From Sialis fuliginosa (taxonomy: Eukaryota; Arthropoda; Insecta; Megaloptera; Sialidae), in contig OY540814.1 of assembly GCA_961205875.1 (NCBI GenBank), positions 11,080,993-11,144,992 on the forward strand: a stretch of DNA of 64,000 nucleotides. The letters run 5' to 3'. Shown in pieces: positions 34,033 through 45,650 of the stretch (its first letter is position 1; every line of letters begins with the position of its first letter). A program made the position numbers and the translations under genes. The notes beneath the pieces were generated by a model. The model was not told where the DNA came from, did no database searches, and saw only the letters and a program-made list of their open reading frames with translations.

Positions 34033-34295
34033 TAAACTAAATTTCGGTTCCTACGAACAAAATTTTGACATTTAACTTGAAAAATGCTGAGTTTTAAATA
34101 AAAGTTGTGATGTTGATAATAATTATTAAAATAACAATTTTAGTTAAAATAAAAATTAAAAGTTATTACAGTAGTTAACATTGTAGTTTGGATTTACAAT
34201 AAGTGCATTAGGGCTGAAAATAATAAGTTATATAATATTTGTTTGTTAAGTGGCTTCGATATCAAAATAATATTTTATAAATATTATTTTCAATT

Positions 34296-34794
34296 TATAA
34301 GGTACTGGCACCAGTCTTGGATCATTCCCAGTGTTGGAATCTTGTTTAATTAAATGTACTAAATTAGAAATATATGTTGATATTTGATTACTGCCATTAC
34401 CCAATCATAATCTACAGACACTTAAATGTAAAACAGCTTTTAAACATTTAAACTACTTATTAGTGTAATATGTTTATTAATTATTATATTCATAGCACTT
34501 GCTTTACATTGTTTCAAATTTTACGGTTCTTTAATTTATATTTTCCGTGTCATTAAAGTACCTATTATTTTGCAACCATTAGCAAGTGTCTATTACTAGT
34601 TTTATTTTATCCATTACTGGGGAAAAAACATAAACAAAATAAACAACTATATTTGCGGATATTGGTAATTAAATTGATTTAATAAAGAGATACTTGTTTT
34701 ATTAGTAACATGAGTTCATAAGAATTACAAAAAACAGTATATTTTGCTCTAGCTTAAAGCGGGTAAGACTGATGCCAGTATCTTTAGCCTTATA
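34296..34794 (+). mobile_element. Family A MITE, copy 4 (complete)
   Basis: Left end TATAAGGTACTGGCACCAGT; right end CTGATGCCAGTATCTTTAGC then CTTATA. Contains the subfamily tag GGAATCTTGTTTAATTAA and the tail TAACATGAGTTCATAAGAAT. Length 499 bp. Confidence 0.85.
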
Positions 34795-35242
34795 TATATT
34801 TATGTTATTATTAAATGTTGAAATACTGTCACTTTAATTTTCCAATGTCAGGAGCACAAGACATATTAATTTGTGTAACGTATAATATTAATAATTAATA
34901 TTTTAATAATATATTATACATATATTTATTACCTACCGCTATTAATATACCTATAACATGTTTTTAATAACCATATGAATATGAAATTTCCATTACATAT
35001 TATAAAGTTAATGTGTATAAATTATTGATCTCACATTTCATATTACTTAGAAATTCCAAAACCCTTCAAGCCAAAGATGTTGTCAAAATATAGTAGGAGT
35101 GGGGGGTATATATTTATACACACAAAGCGCAGGAAGTTAATATATCGTCGTTAAAGAGTAGGTTTCAATCACACCGTGTCATCCTTTGCTCACTTAACTC
35201 AAAGGGGTACATCCAGAGACGGGTTAAATGAATATATAATTT
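34795..35242. other. Unassigned DNA
   Basis: A G-run with GTATATATTT at about 35100 and a less AT-rich block at 35160-35230 are not mirrored or coding. Confidence 0.4.
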
Positions 35243-35410
35243 AGGGTGTTTTTTTTTAATTTTTTTCCTTGGTTCCATTAGTCTAAAATAATATTTTTTC
35301 CGTATTAATCAAATGGGAAAAAGACTCGGTTTGCAACTTTCACAGGTTTAATCTACGAGTCTGAAATTTTGGGACAAATTAAATGGGACCGAGAAAATAA
35401 AAAATAAACA
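35243..35410. mobile_element. Family F foldback, short copy
   Basis: AGGGTGTTTTTTTTAATTTT at the left and ATGGGACCGAGAAAATAAAA at the right are the mirrored ends also found in the 545-bp copy at 55822. ATCAAATGGGAAAAAGACTC and ATCTACGAGTCTGAAATTTT are shared internal blocks. The central part of the long copy is absent. Confidence 0.65.
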
Positions 35411-36800
35411 TCGTAATATATATACGGGCAAGATATTTAGAGAAACAAAAAAAAAACACTTCTTATTTAAAAATGTATACTGTTTGTAGTACTTTTGTCA
35501 AAAAAAAATTAATAATTATAGAATAAATAGTAGGATATATTAAAATATTAAATAAAATTAGATAAATATCTAAATAGATGATATTATAATAAAATATGAA
35601 AAGTGTTTCCAAAAATATGTTTACTTTTTGGGTTGATTAATTTTTCGAGATGTGAAAATATATACATATGAATTTTTATTTTTTATTTTACCATTAAATT
35701 GAAGCCACCACCCCTTATAACCATGAAAGATGGATCCGCCCTTAGCAGTCCGCCCCTGGGGTATGGTAGGCAGTTCTTGTGGGGGATTAGTACTATGACA
35801 GTTCAATCTATTCAAGCTTATTGAATAGAAGTTTCTAAATTAGCGGTGTGTCACTGGCGAATAGAATCAGTCGAATGAAATAATATGCATGCAAAACAAC
35901 GCAAGAAACTCCGAGAAAATCCACTTTTGTTGAGTGCGTACTCTGAAATGAAAAATCACTCCGTGCTTATTACGTATTTAAATTGATATACAGGGAGCGT
36001 CATACTTTAATTTTTAACACACATTTTACTGATATTTTATTAAATTTAAATTCTTATTTTATTGTTTACTATTTATATGATTACATTAACGCACAGGAGA
36101 CAAGTAGAAAATGAATGTACAAAAATAGCTACTGATTGCAATTCTCATTCGATCAAGACGTTGTTTTTTTTAAATTACACTTCTTTAGGCGCACCGCGAG
36201 AGATTTTTTTCTAGGCAGTGAATAAGTCAAACGCATCAGGATCGGAAGTGAAACACTCATTCGTGTAAACCCGGGGAGTCGAACAAGGGAGATAAAACTG
36301 TCTTCACAAATACATAAAAATTAAAATGTTTTTTGAAAGATTCTAAAGGTGAGATATTACACTTACTGTATTTTTGATATTTTGTATAATATTGCATACA
36401 TTTGAGTCAAACATTAATGGTATTTACTATTTAACTAGTTTCTAAACTCAATTAATTGTTATGTAATGTTAACTTGGTTTATTTTTAAAAAATGTTTGTA
36501 GTTTTAATATAAAAATGCATCAATCTTAAATTTCCGTTTTATTGCGTATCAACCCTAATAATTTCACTATTTTGTACGTATGAGTTCAATAAAATTCTCA
36601 TTAGTTAAATTTAATTTTTACAAGTCATATTTATTAGCCTATATATTTTACTAACACGAAACTTACATTACCCCAAGGCTCTGTATTGTGTAAAATTCAT
36701 TTTAATATCCGACAAGACGTCAAAGATAACTATTTCCTACAATTTTCAACAATTAAAACAATAAAATCGCACGCCCCAGTACATATAAAATAAATTAAAT
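35411..36800. other. Unassigned DNA with one less AT-rich patch
   Basis: 36185-36300 contains ATCGGAAGTGA (ETS-like) and GTAAACCCGGGGAGTCGAAC; no core promoter elements in register were found and no frame. 35700-35790 is GC-richer and carries a 64-codon minus frame with no recognised similarity. Confidence 0.4.
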
Positions 36801-36836
36801 TAACCATAAGACCAAGCATTATATATTCAATGTTTA

Positions 36837-37046
36837 TTAAACAAAGAGACAAGTTCGGCTTAAGGCATTTATCCTTGTCGCACAATTCCCGTTCCACAAA
36901 TCCGGATTAGTTCCGGGTTCCATTGTACACACATCAATGTAAGCCACGCTACACACGGATAATCTATATGTGACGCAAAATATGTAATATGGCGAACACA
37001 GCGTCAACGGAACAGTATGTGTATCAAAATGAACATTAACGTACAT
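36837..37046 (-). CDS. Unassigned small ORF followed by AATAAA (doubtful)
   Basis: A 69-codon minus frame lies in a block that is clearly less AT-rich than its surroundings (36840-37120). An internal ATG in good context (ACAATGG) opens the segment MEPGTNPDLWNGNCATRINA, which ends at a stop close to 36840. AATAAA follows within a few bases of the stop. I recognise no domain. It could be a terminal exon, a decayed processed copy of a gene, or chance. The composition and polyadenylation signal are the only reasons to keep it. Confidence 0.15.
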   Translation of the reverse strand: MYVNVHFDTHTVPLTLCSPYYIFCVTYRLSVCSVAYIDVCTMEPGTNPDLWNGNCATRINALSRTCLFV

Positions 37047-37123
37047 GCCGGAAACAGGCTCACACGTGACTGTGCACAGGAGACACGCGGTTTAACGAAC
37101 TGCATACAGTGAAGTAAGAATAA

Positions 37124-37235
37124 GGGGCCATCAATAAATTACGTCACACGTTAAGGGGGGGGGGGAGGGGGTCTGCAAAGAGTTACGTGGTGTGACAAGG
37201 AGGAGAAGGAGCTACAAGCTTTGTGACGTCACATC
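37124..37235 (+). repeat. GGGCCATCAATAAATTACGT repeat end (partial)
   Basis: GGGGCCATCAATAAATTACG then TCACACG, an uninterrupted G run near 37154, then GTGTGACAAGGAGGAGAAGG and TGTGACGTCACAT. This is the start of a TIR element related to 30274-30604; the mirrored end is not present. The TGACGTCA here belongs to the repeat and is not counted as a promoter site. Confidence 0.55.
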
Positions 37236-37323
37236 TAAAAATCAAAACAATAAAAAATACATTTAGGTGAAAGATCTGTCGGAAGAGGATAATGCCAGCA
37301 GATAACAATGAAGATATAATATA

Positions 37324-37864
37324 TATAATGGCACCAGTCTTGGATATGACCCCAATAATGGGTACTTTTTAATGTACTGAATTAGAAAAATTTGTTGATT
37401 TTTGAATATTACCATTTCTGAATATTAATCTATATGTATATGTACATTTAACTGTCTTTCAACGTGATTTAATGACAATCGGCCAATAGGTGTCAAAATG
37501 GTGGACATTTAAACTAATTTTTAGTATAATTTATTTATTAATTATTATATTATCATAGCAACTGCTTTACATTGTTTCAAATTTGACGATTCTTTCTTTT
37601 ATATTTTTTTGTGTCGTCCATCACTGCGTGCTCATTACTGGTTTTACTTTATCCGTTACTGGAGAAAAAACATACAAAAAATAAAAGACTATAATTTAAA
37701 AAATAAACTATATTTACGGACTTTGGTAATAAAATTGATTAAATAAAGAGCTACTTGTTTTGTTAGTAACATGAGTTCATGAGAATTACAAAAAAGAAAC
37801 CCGTCAATCACAAAACAGTAAACCTTGCTCTTATAGCGGCTATAACTGATGCGAATACCTTATA
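37324..37864 (+). mobile_element. Family A MITE, copy 5 (left TIR clipped)
   Basis: TATAATGGCACCAGTCTTGG lacks the GGTACT part of the terminus; the right end is CTGATGCGAATACCTTATA. The interior is closest to copies 2 and 6 (GTGATTTAATGACAATCGGC, GTGTCAAAATGGTGGACATT). Confidence 0.85.
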
Positions 37865-38333
37865 AAAAATATTCTTTAACACGCAAAATAAAAAAAAACC
37901 CTTTTGTTATAAAGTCTAAAACTATTTATATTGGCACTTTTGACATGTTTGGCTTTATTCAATTACTTGCGTCGCGCGCCGCGTCGGCCAGCTTTGATAC
38001 ACGAAAAAAATTTATATCAATTTTTACAGCAAAAATTTGAGAAAAAATCACTACGCTAGGAACTCGGAATCGGTGAAGAGTTATTGGGAAAATTAAAAAA
38101 AAAAAGCTAGTATTCTACAATATTACAAAATGCTACATAGTAATTTTTACCATGAAACGCAAGTCAAAATTTCATTCCAAGGATAATGAAAGAATATTTC
38201 CTTTTTTTTTGTTGATGTTGAGTTCTTGTTAGGGAACTGGGGCCTTCCAAAAGATTAGTAATTTGAAATTAATATCTGATGAATACATTATGTTAAAGTT
38301 ATTAGTTTGATAATCGGTTTAATATATTCATTA
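37865..38333. other. Unassigned DNA with a CpG-dense patch
   Basis: 37968-37990 reads GTCGCGCGCCGCGTCGGCC, sharply CpG-dense. The plus frame through it (37849-38040) starts in the MITE tail and is unconvincing as a gene. Confidence 0.4.
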
Positions 38334-38573
38334 GTGTTATCGATTTTCAGTATTAACCAATAATTGTTTAGCACAGAGATGTATGGGATGAAAAAAAATA
38401 CAAGATACAAATTATTGAAGAACTCGGTTACCCCGTGCACCCCTGGGCTAAATAATTATTGGTTGATACTGAAAATCAATAACTCTTATTAATACTAAAC
38501 TGAGTATCAAATTTCATAACTGTATTTCAATGGATTCTTTAGATATTAAATAAAAACTTATAATTTTTGATAG
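38334..38573. mobile_element. Family G fragment with two facing arms
   Basis: GTGTTATCGATTTTCAGTAT then TAACCAATAATTGTTTAG is mirrored by CTAAATAATTATTGGTTGAT then ACTGAAAATCAATAACTCTT at about 38449-38487. The right part continues as the outer arm of family G (CAAATTTCATAACTGTATTT, TTAGATATTAAATAAAAACT). It hosts the hAT insertion that follows. Confidence 0.65.
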
Positions 38574-38581
38574 GCTGTAAG

Positions 38582-38808
38582 CAGGGCCGTAACTAGAGGC
38601 TCTGGGGCCCCGGGGCAGCAAGTGACTGAGAGGCCCACACGATGCAACAAAATATAAAAATTGAAGACCTATTTTTTCGTTGCTACCGCAATTCCACAAT
38701 TTTAGGCTTGTTAATAATTTGAATTACCTTTTTTTTGTTCTTCAATCTTGCCAACTCCAGTTTTTTCCGCTGTTATGATCGACTACCCCGGTAGTAATTA
38801 CGGCCCTG
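38582..38808. mobile_element. hAT-type MITE, CAGGGCCGTAACTA family, copy 2
   Basis: Exact 8-bp TSD GCTGTAAG at 38574-38581 and 38809-38816. Ends CAGGGCCGTAACTAGAGG and GTAGTAATTACGGCCCTG are inverted. Length 227 bp. Same family as 7315-7506, but inserted in a different sequence (a family G fragment), which dates it after family G. Confidence 0.9.
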
Positions 38809-38816
38809 GCTGTAAG

Positions 38817-39579
38817 TGGTTTTTTGCATTCATAGTAGTATAATATTATCTTAATATTAAAATATGGTCTTAATCCAACTATATTATTGCTTCTAACAAT
38901 ATTGTCGGATGAAAACATTAAATTCTCTGCTTATATTATATATTTCAAAGACAATATTTTCTCTTGCTTTAAGTAAACCTTTTTATATGTGTGGTTAATA
39001 TTTGCCTTTCGTAAACTTTATAATAAAACGATTACATGTTTAATATATGCTTTTTGTACGTCAGAATGAGTGTTAACTTATACGATGCACATTCAATTAC
39101 GTTAAATTAAAAACAAACAAAAGCGTATAACGAACGACCTTTAGGAACGAAACTGGTTCGTAAATCGTGTACCGCCTATATTTGAAAGCTACTAAAAGAT
39201 GGCAACATTGTGAAAATTAAAAAATCTACTTGAGTGGATAAAATTCACGAATTGTCAACTGAATTTCTATATAACATTTTTCTCTTACATAAATCCCTTT
39301 TCACGTATTGCTGGCAAAGCCGCAGGGCATAGAAAGAGAGGTGCAGATGAAGAAAACAAGGACAAATATACGAAAATGAGAAATATCGAAAATAGATAAG
39401 ATTTGAAATCAGCGACGCCTTATGATAAAAAAAATCACGAGGTTTCACTCGTAAGTTTCGATTTTCTGTATTTTAAGAATTTATTTCTTACAAATATAAA
39501 AATTAAAAGTTTCCGTAAATTATGTATGTTTGTAAAAAAAAGTTCCATGTAAACAATTCTGTAATCTACTTTTTGCAGT
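38817..39579. other. AT-rich DNA, nothing recognised
   Basis: A 67-codon minus frame at 39245-39448 has no recognisable content. Confidence 0.5.
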
Positions 39580-40197
39580 CTTTTAAATTCACCAAAGGTA
39601 TAAGTTAATTATTGAACAATTTAAATAAAAACCGATAGTGTTTAGATAAATTGACTCGAATGAGTTAACCATTTAATATTTATACAATTTTACTAAAAAA
39701 TCAGTTAGTTCGAACTTTTTCTTAAAACGCACCTGATTTAAAATAAATCGAGATAAATCTTTGTAAGGGAATATTTTACAACAAACGTTGTAGACTTATA
39801 TTATAGGAAATTTAATGCTCTACAAAAAATATTCTATAAAATTTTCACTTAACGTGTCATTCTTGAGATATCTTAAAAAAAATATTTTGGGATGTCATAC
39901 TTCCCTTTTACATACGATTTTGATGATTTTAAAATGGGACCGTCCTCAAGCCAGACCCAACCATCCGACCAAGTTTCAACAATATCGGTTCAGTGGTTTA
40001 TGAGTTATGCGTGTGACAAGGATTCAGGGGACAGATGGACGGACGGACAGACAGACAGACACGGAACGGAAAGTGTTTGTCTTGATGTGAAACGGAAAGA
40101 TCAATTTAAAATTTTGAAATCGGAGAACATTTTTTTTGTCTCAATCTGAAACGATCACAAAGCTTCTCGTATCTTCGATATTGCGGGAAAGCAAAAT
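39580..40197 (+). repeat. Family D repeat, copy 3
   Basis: Matches copy 2 from AAATTCACCAAAGG to the end CGATATTGCGGGAAAGCAAA, including ACAACAAACGTTGTAGACTT, GACCGTCCTCAAGCCAGACC, GTGTGACAAGGATTCAGGGG and GGACGGACAGACAGACAGAC. Plus frames at 39815-40149 are by-products of it. Confidence 0.75.
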
Positions 40198-40784
40198 AAA
40201 CAAATTGTTCATGATTTTATGTATTTTTAGTGTTCCAAATTTTTGATAAAGTAAGTATTACCATAAATAGTCCTTCAATAATACATTACCTTTCATTTGT
40301 ATACAAAATATTTTAATAAACATCTCGAAACTGTTTAAAAAAATATGCATTGCATAATTGCATAAATAAAAACACGTAATTCATGTGTCATAGAATGACA
40401 AAGATGCAAGAGAAGCATGTTTTTTTTAAATTATTTCAATGACAATTATATTTATGTGGTGTGACCTTGAATTAAATGAATTACTCTCGCGAGTAAAAAA
40501 AGCTGACGAACGACGAAATTTTTTCAAGTACATATGTATTCATACAGGTATTTTTATATGTTTTACCGCAAGATTATTTTTGAAAACTTATTTATAAACT
40601 TTCAAAAATAATCTAAAATTAACATGGTGTACTTATTTATGAAAAGAATGACATAAAATTAATATTGAATGTAGGTGAAACATAAATATTATCAGAAGCC
40701 AAATTACACAAAAAGCAATTTTTTTAAATAATTTTTATAAAATTTTAAAATATAAAAACCTAAACTGCAGGATGTTCCGTAGCC

Positions 40785-40945
40785 ATATTTATACTATATC
40801 TTCATTTGGTTTTCCTATAAGTTTACCTTTTTTTGGACCCGGTAGGTGGCGCTGGGTCGAGATATTTCGATAAATTGTATTTATGGTCTGATTTTTAAAC
40901 AAATTATTTTTGGGTAGAACAACGTTTGCCGGGTCAATAATATTA
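40785..40945 (-). repeat. Family E repeat, minus copy
   Basis: Reverse of 24890-25075: GGTAGGTGGCGCTGG, ATTTATGGTCTGATTTTTAA, ACAAATTATTTTTGGGTAGA and ACAACGTTTGCCGGGTCAAT. Confidence 0.65.
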
Positions 40946-41272
40946 TTTAAACTGGAAGAAAATTAAAAAGAAAAGTAAAAATATTGACATTATTTAGAGT
41001 GAAAAAGGTTATTTTCTAAATAGTAGCCATAATTTTTTTGATTTATCGTTGTTATAAACTAAAATAAATATTCAATTTCGAAACATTACAAACAAAAAAG
41101 ACAGACCTTTTAAAAATTTATGAATAAATTATTTTTATAAAATAAAATGTACATAAATCTAAAAAGCTGGGTTTACATTTGAAAAAAACGTATTCAGTGA
41201 CAATACAGTGTATGCTACAAAATAATATATGTCAGTGAGAACGCAATTACAAATTTTTGCTACATTAAACCA

Positions 41273-41760
41273 TAATAGGTATTGGCACCAGTCTTGGCAA
41301 GGACCCCGCAGTAACGGCAAATTTTTAATTAAATGTACTGAATTAGAAATATGTGTCGATATTTACTACCATTTCTGAATATTAATCAATATATACATTT
41401 AACTGTCTTACAGCGTGATTTGATGACTATAGGCCAATAGGTGTCAAAATTGTGAACTTTTAAACTAATTGTTAGTATAATTTATTTATTAATTATTATA
41501 TTATCATAGCAACTGCTTTACATTCTTTCAAATTTGTCGATTCTTTCTTTTATATCTTTTATGTCGTAGTACTTATCATTTTGTAATCATTAGCAAGTGT
41601 CCATCACTGCGTGCTTATTACTGTAGTTAAATTGATTAAATAAAGAGTTACTTGTTTTATTAGTAACATGAGTTCATGAGAATTACAAAAAACAAGCCCA
41701 TTAATAAAAAAAAAACGAAAACTTGCTCTTATAGCGGCCATAACTGGTGCCTTTATTTTA
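41273..41760 (+). mobile_element. Family A MITE, copy 6 (internally shortened)
   Basis: Left TAATAGGTATTGGCACCAGT; right CCATAACTGGTGCCTTTATT. Compared with copies 2 and 5 it lacks the block between GTGCTTATTACTG and TAGTTAAATTGATTAAAT (about 41625-41635). The tail TAACATGAGTTCATGAGAAT is intact. Confidence 0.85.
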
Positions 41761-43187
41761 TTAATCTACTAGTTTATTAATATATGATTAAACGCATTCG
41801 ATCTAAATTAAAAATCAATATGAGGGTGGCAGATAATTTAACATACTATATAGGTATCATTGAAAGAAAGTACAAAAGAGTTTAAAAAATTTTACAATCA
41901 AGAATGATCGTGTTGATTACAGGTGCAAAAACGTCGAATTAGTGGAAAAATCTTTATGTCATATTTTCCATCAAGTTTTAGCTTAAAAGCTGTGTCCATA
42001 TTTCTGACGTCAGAAAAGACGTAACAGTTTCTTACACGTGGAGAATATCATTTACTTACGTCAAACATCAAGATGTTTGTTCTTCAATGAAAAGAAAATA
42101 TAATCAAGTTTCAGGATTGTAATATGATATGTTTAATTATAAATCCTGATTACAACTTACATACGTAGTAACTTCAAGTTTTCTTCTTACTTTTATTAAA
42201 GTTATTGGCCTAGTTGTGAACTATCAGGGTTTTTTTTCAATAAAAAAAAGATTTAGTTTCGAAACATTTAGTGTTTAATTTATATGCAGAACATTATATG
42301 TACATTTAATGGAATTTTTTACTTTGTTAATAATTAAAAATTAAAAATTAAATATAATTTGGCGACCGCAGTATATTTCATACAAAATATTGTGTAAGAG
42401 CGGATGGAAATATATATTGTATACATTCTAAACTCACTATCTCTTTCTCACAGTACATATAGACCATATCTTTAATATGTACTATGGCATCGACGATTTT
42501 ATTTGTTGCACTCGCAATACGTTATTTGAATGTAATTCGTACTTTATTACTTTTACGGATGATGTGTTCACGCGTCTTAAAAGATTCTGTCATGGAAAGT
42601 ATTGTATTTTTAGCATTTTATCACTTTAAATAAACCTGATACTTTCTCTGTATAGAACTTCAATAAATAGAGCACTTCCAGTGAATTCTCTCATTTGCCG
42701 TATATTAAAAACTCTAATTTAATATCCAATTACTAGAGATTGGAAAAAGTTGTTATTTTCAATGAAATAGTTACTAGTTGAATTTTTTTTTCGGAAAATA
42801 GTTGGTAAATAGTTTTTTTACGATTTGACAATAATTAGTGCAAACGAAGCAGTAAAAAGTGTCGTAAATAGTTTTAAAATAGTTGGAAAGGTAGTTGCAA
42901 ATAGTTGATTTCAAATCGTGTTCAATCAAACAAGTTTTCTGAAACGGTGGAGATATGTAATAAAAATTACAATAAATGCATTTTTACGCAATAGTTAAAA
43001 AACTATTTTTACAATTTCTACCAATTACTCAAAAACCATACTTCCAATATTTAAAAAAAAACTTTGTAAAATATATGAGCTATCTATAAATATCATTAAA
43101 TTTTTAGACGTTTATCTCTATATTGCTCTATCGATCGAAAAAAATGCATATTTAGGTATAATACACATTGCATATTATACATATATA
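41761..43187. other. Unassigned AT-rich DNA
   Basis: 42735-43030 has several GTAAATAGTT/AATAGTTGG blocks in direct and inverted order and may be a decayed MITE; ends not defined. Confidence 0.4.
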
Positions 43188-43334
43188 CAGTGAAACCACA
43201 ATACGTTTTTGAAGAGACTGAGGAGAAAATACGAGAAAATCGTTCTAAATGAAATATTTTAACATGTCTTATGCAAGAATGCTGGGACATAAACCAACTA
43301 CTATGGAAAAAAACGTATTTACGAGGTTTTACTG
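43188..43334. mobile_element. pogo/Tc1-like MITE with TA duplication
   Basis: TA flanks both ends (43186-43187 and 43335-43336). CAGTGAAACC at the left mirrors CAGTAAAACCTCG at the right, and both arms continue to ATACGTTTTT. CAGTRAAACCTCG with a TA target is the pogo/Tigger end signature. The 147-bp body has no ORF. Confidence 0.85.
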
Positions 43335-43973
43335 TATTCTCATTTATGTATATTTCATACAATTTTACGGTTTAAATAAAATAATAAAAATTCAAACGAT
43401 TCTCTCAAAAATGCAATATTCAATTAAATTTTCAGTAATATATTGATAATGTCATTTGCATAACCTATGTAACGTTCACTGAATATCATATCTATGTTTA
43501 TAAAAACATTTTTTTTAGAAGTTATTTATCTCACACATATTTAACGTTGTTTTGATTTCCATTTATCATGTAGTAAAAAATCGTCTACTAAAAAATAAAT
43601 AAGTAAAATACTTTAACAAAAAACTACACAGTTTGACAATGTTATCAGAAAATGTGTTATTTCAGGAATACCAACCCCTATGATGGATTTACCTATAGAT
43701 ATCATTCAATTTCATATCGAACCAACATTTTTGCCAAATATATAATACTAAACAAAAAATTCTGTATATGTTGTTATTTCTTCTCTTTTTCCAAATAAAT
43801 GCTGATTGTACTATACCGTTTTTTATGCGTTCACCAAAAATAAAGTCACGTGTATAGAGCGTTTATAAGATTTCATAAGTCGAGGATTACAAAGCATATG
43901 TACAATATCACGTTTTACTATAAAACGTACAAATAAAACTTCTAGTAGATTCTTTACAAAACGTGAATGATAA

Positions 43974-44547
43974 AATAAAGTACTGGCACCAGTCTTGATC
44001 TTGGCACCTTTAAGAGCAAGATATACAGTTTTTTGGGATTGATGGGCTTATTTTTTGTAATTCCCATGAATTCATATTATTAATAAAACAACTAAATATT
44101 TATTAAATTAATTTAATTACCAAAATCCGCAAATATATATGTATATTGTATGTATATATGTATACATACATACCTATTTTTAAATTATAGTCTTTTATTT
44201 TATTCATGATTTTTCTCCAGTAATGGATAAAATAAAACCAGTAATGGGCATCTAGTGATGGATACTTGCTAATGATTACAAAATGATAAGTAATACGGCG
44301 CAAAAGTTATAAAATAAAGAATCGTAAAATTTGAAACAATGAAAAGTAGAAACTAATAACAATTAATAAATTGATTACACTAATAATTAGTTTAAATATC
44401 TATCATTTTGACACCCATTGGCTGATTATCATCAAATTAAGCCGTTTTACAGTTAAGTGTCTACAGATTATGATTCAGTAATGGCAGTAGTCAAATATCA
44501 ACAAATGTTCCTAAATTAGTACATTTAATTAAACAAGAATCCTTATA
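43974..44547 (-). mobile_element. Family A MITE, copy 7 (minus, rearranged ends)
   Basis: In reverse orientation it carries TAACATGAGTTCATGAGAAT-like tail, the core, and GATTCTTGTTTAATTAAATG. Its 5' terminus reads TATAAGGATTCTTG: the stretch from TACTGG to GTTGG present in copy 3 is cleanly missing. At the opposite end the terminus reads TACTGGCACCAGTCTTGATC, which is the sequence normally found at the 5' end rather than CCAGTTATGGCCGC. See findings. Confidence 0.85.
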
Positions 44548-45642
44548 TTTTAAATGGATTAATATAAAAGTAGATTTGGAGATAAAAACAGTATAGATTA
44601 ATTATAATAATAGTGCGTTGTGTTTCTGGAAAATGATTTTAAACGCGTTTTTTATGGCAACGTATTCAAACAACAAAGAAACACTTTGGTGTTGACATTA
44701 TTGTTTTGAACAGCGAAAAAATGGAAGTTTTTAAAGCATAAACCACGTGATTATTTATCTTTTAACAATCATTTCATTTCAGTGTGTTATAAAAAATCGG
44801 TAATTAAGAAAAACTAATTAATAAAAATTTTAATAAAAATTAACATAATTCAAGTACTTATTGTCTGCCCTATTTATTACAACTGCTCTAAAATCTCAAG
44901 TAAATTCATAACGATTGACACATTATTGATTTTGCTCTAAATTAGCAAAGAAATAATCTTGCATTGTAAAAATCTTAGTTGACGAACGTTAAAGTCAATA
45001 AAATTTACAAACAAATTGACAGAAAAATGGAACATGTATTTTCACCAATAGATTGAACATAAAATTGACAAATGCAAATGTAATTTTCAGTGTAATTGTC
45101 AATTTTTAGTACGTACTCAAAATTGGTGTAAAAGTTTACAACTGTAATACAGGTTTTACAGTTTTCAGAATATTTTAGTAAAACTATATACAATATAATA
45201 CATGTATTTAATAAATCTTGAGTCTCGAAAATATCGCCTGCTCTAGGATGATTATGATTATATTAAATTTATTTAATCTCAATAACTACCTCAATAAAAT
45301 ATTGTTTAAGATTTTTGCATAAATATTAAAGAGGAGATGTCATCAAAATTATAAAAACAATTAACATGTAGTTAATTTTATTACATAACTAAAATCTGTA
45401 TTGTCTATATGACTCTATAATTACTATGTTGTCAGTTAAGTGTCAGTACAATGGATCCAGGAAACATCTGGCCTTGTTAGAACTTTATCCACGCGTAAAC
45501 AAATTATATTCTCACTACAAACGTGTTAGATGACCAAATACAGGATCGTATTATTTAACACATTAGATTTACCTGGATCTATTTACATTGATAACAATTC
45601 TAACTGAAAGATATACGGTTTAAGGCTAGAATACGTATAAGA
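44548..45642. other. AT-rich DNA, nothing recognised
   Basis: No frames or repeat ends of note; 45440-45560 is slightly less AT-rich. Confidence 0.5.
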
Positions 45643-45650
45643 TGCTAGAG

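Noticed and set aside
37190..37240. GTGACGTCAC near 37228 as a second CRE promoter
   Set aside because: It is part of the GGGCCATCAATAAATTACGT transposon consensus, which normally carries GTGACGTCAC.
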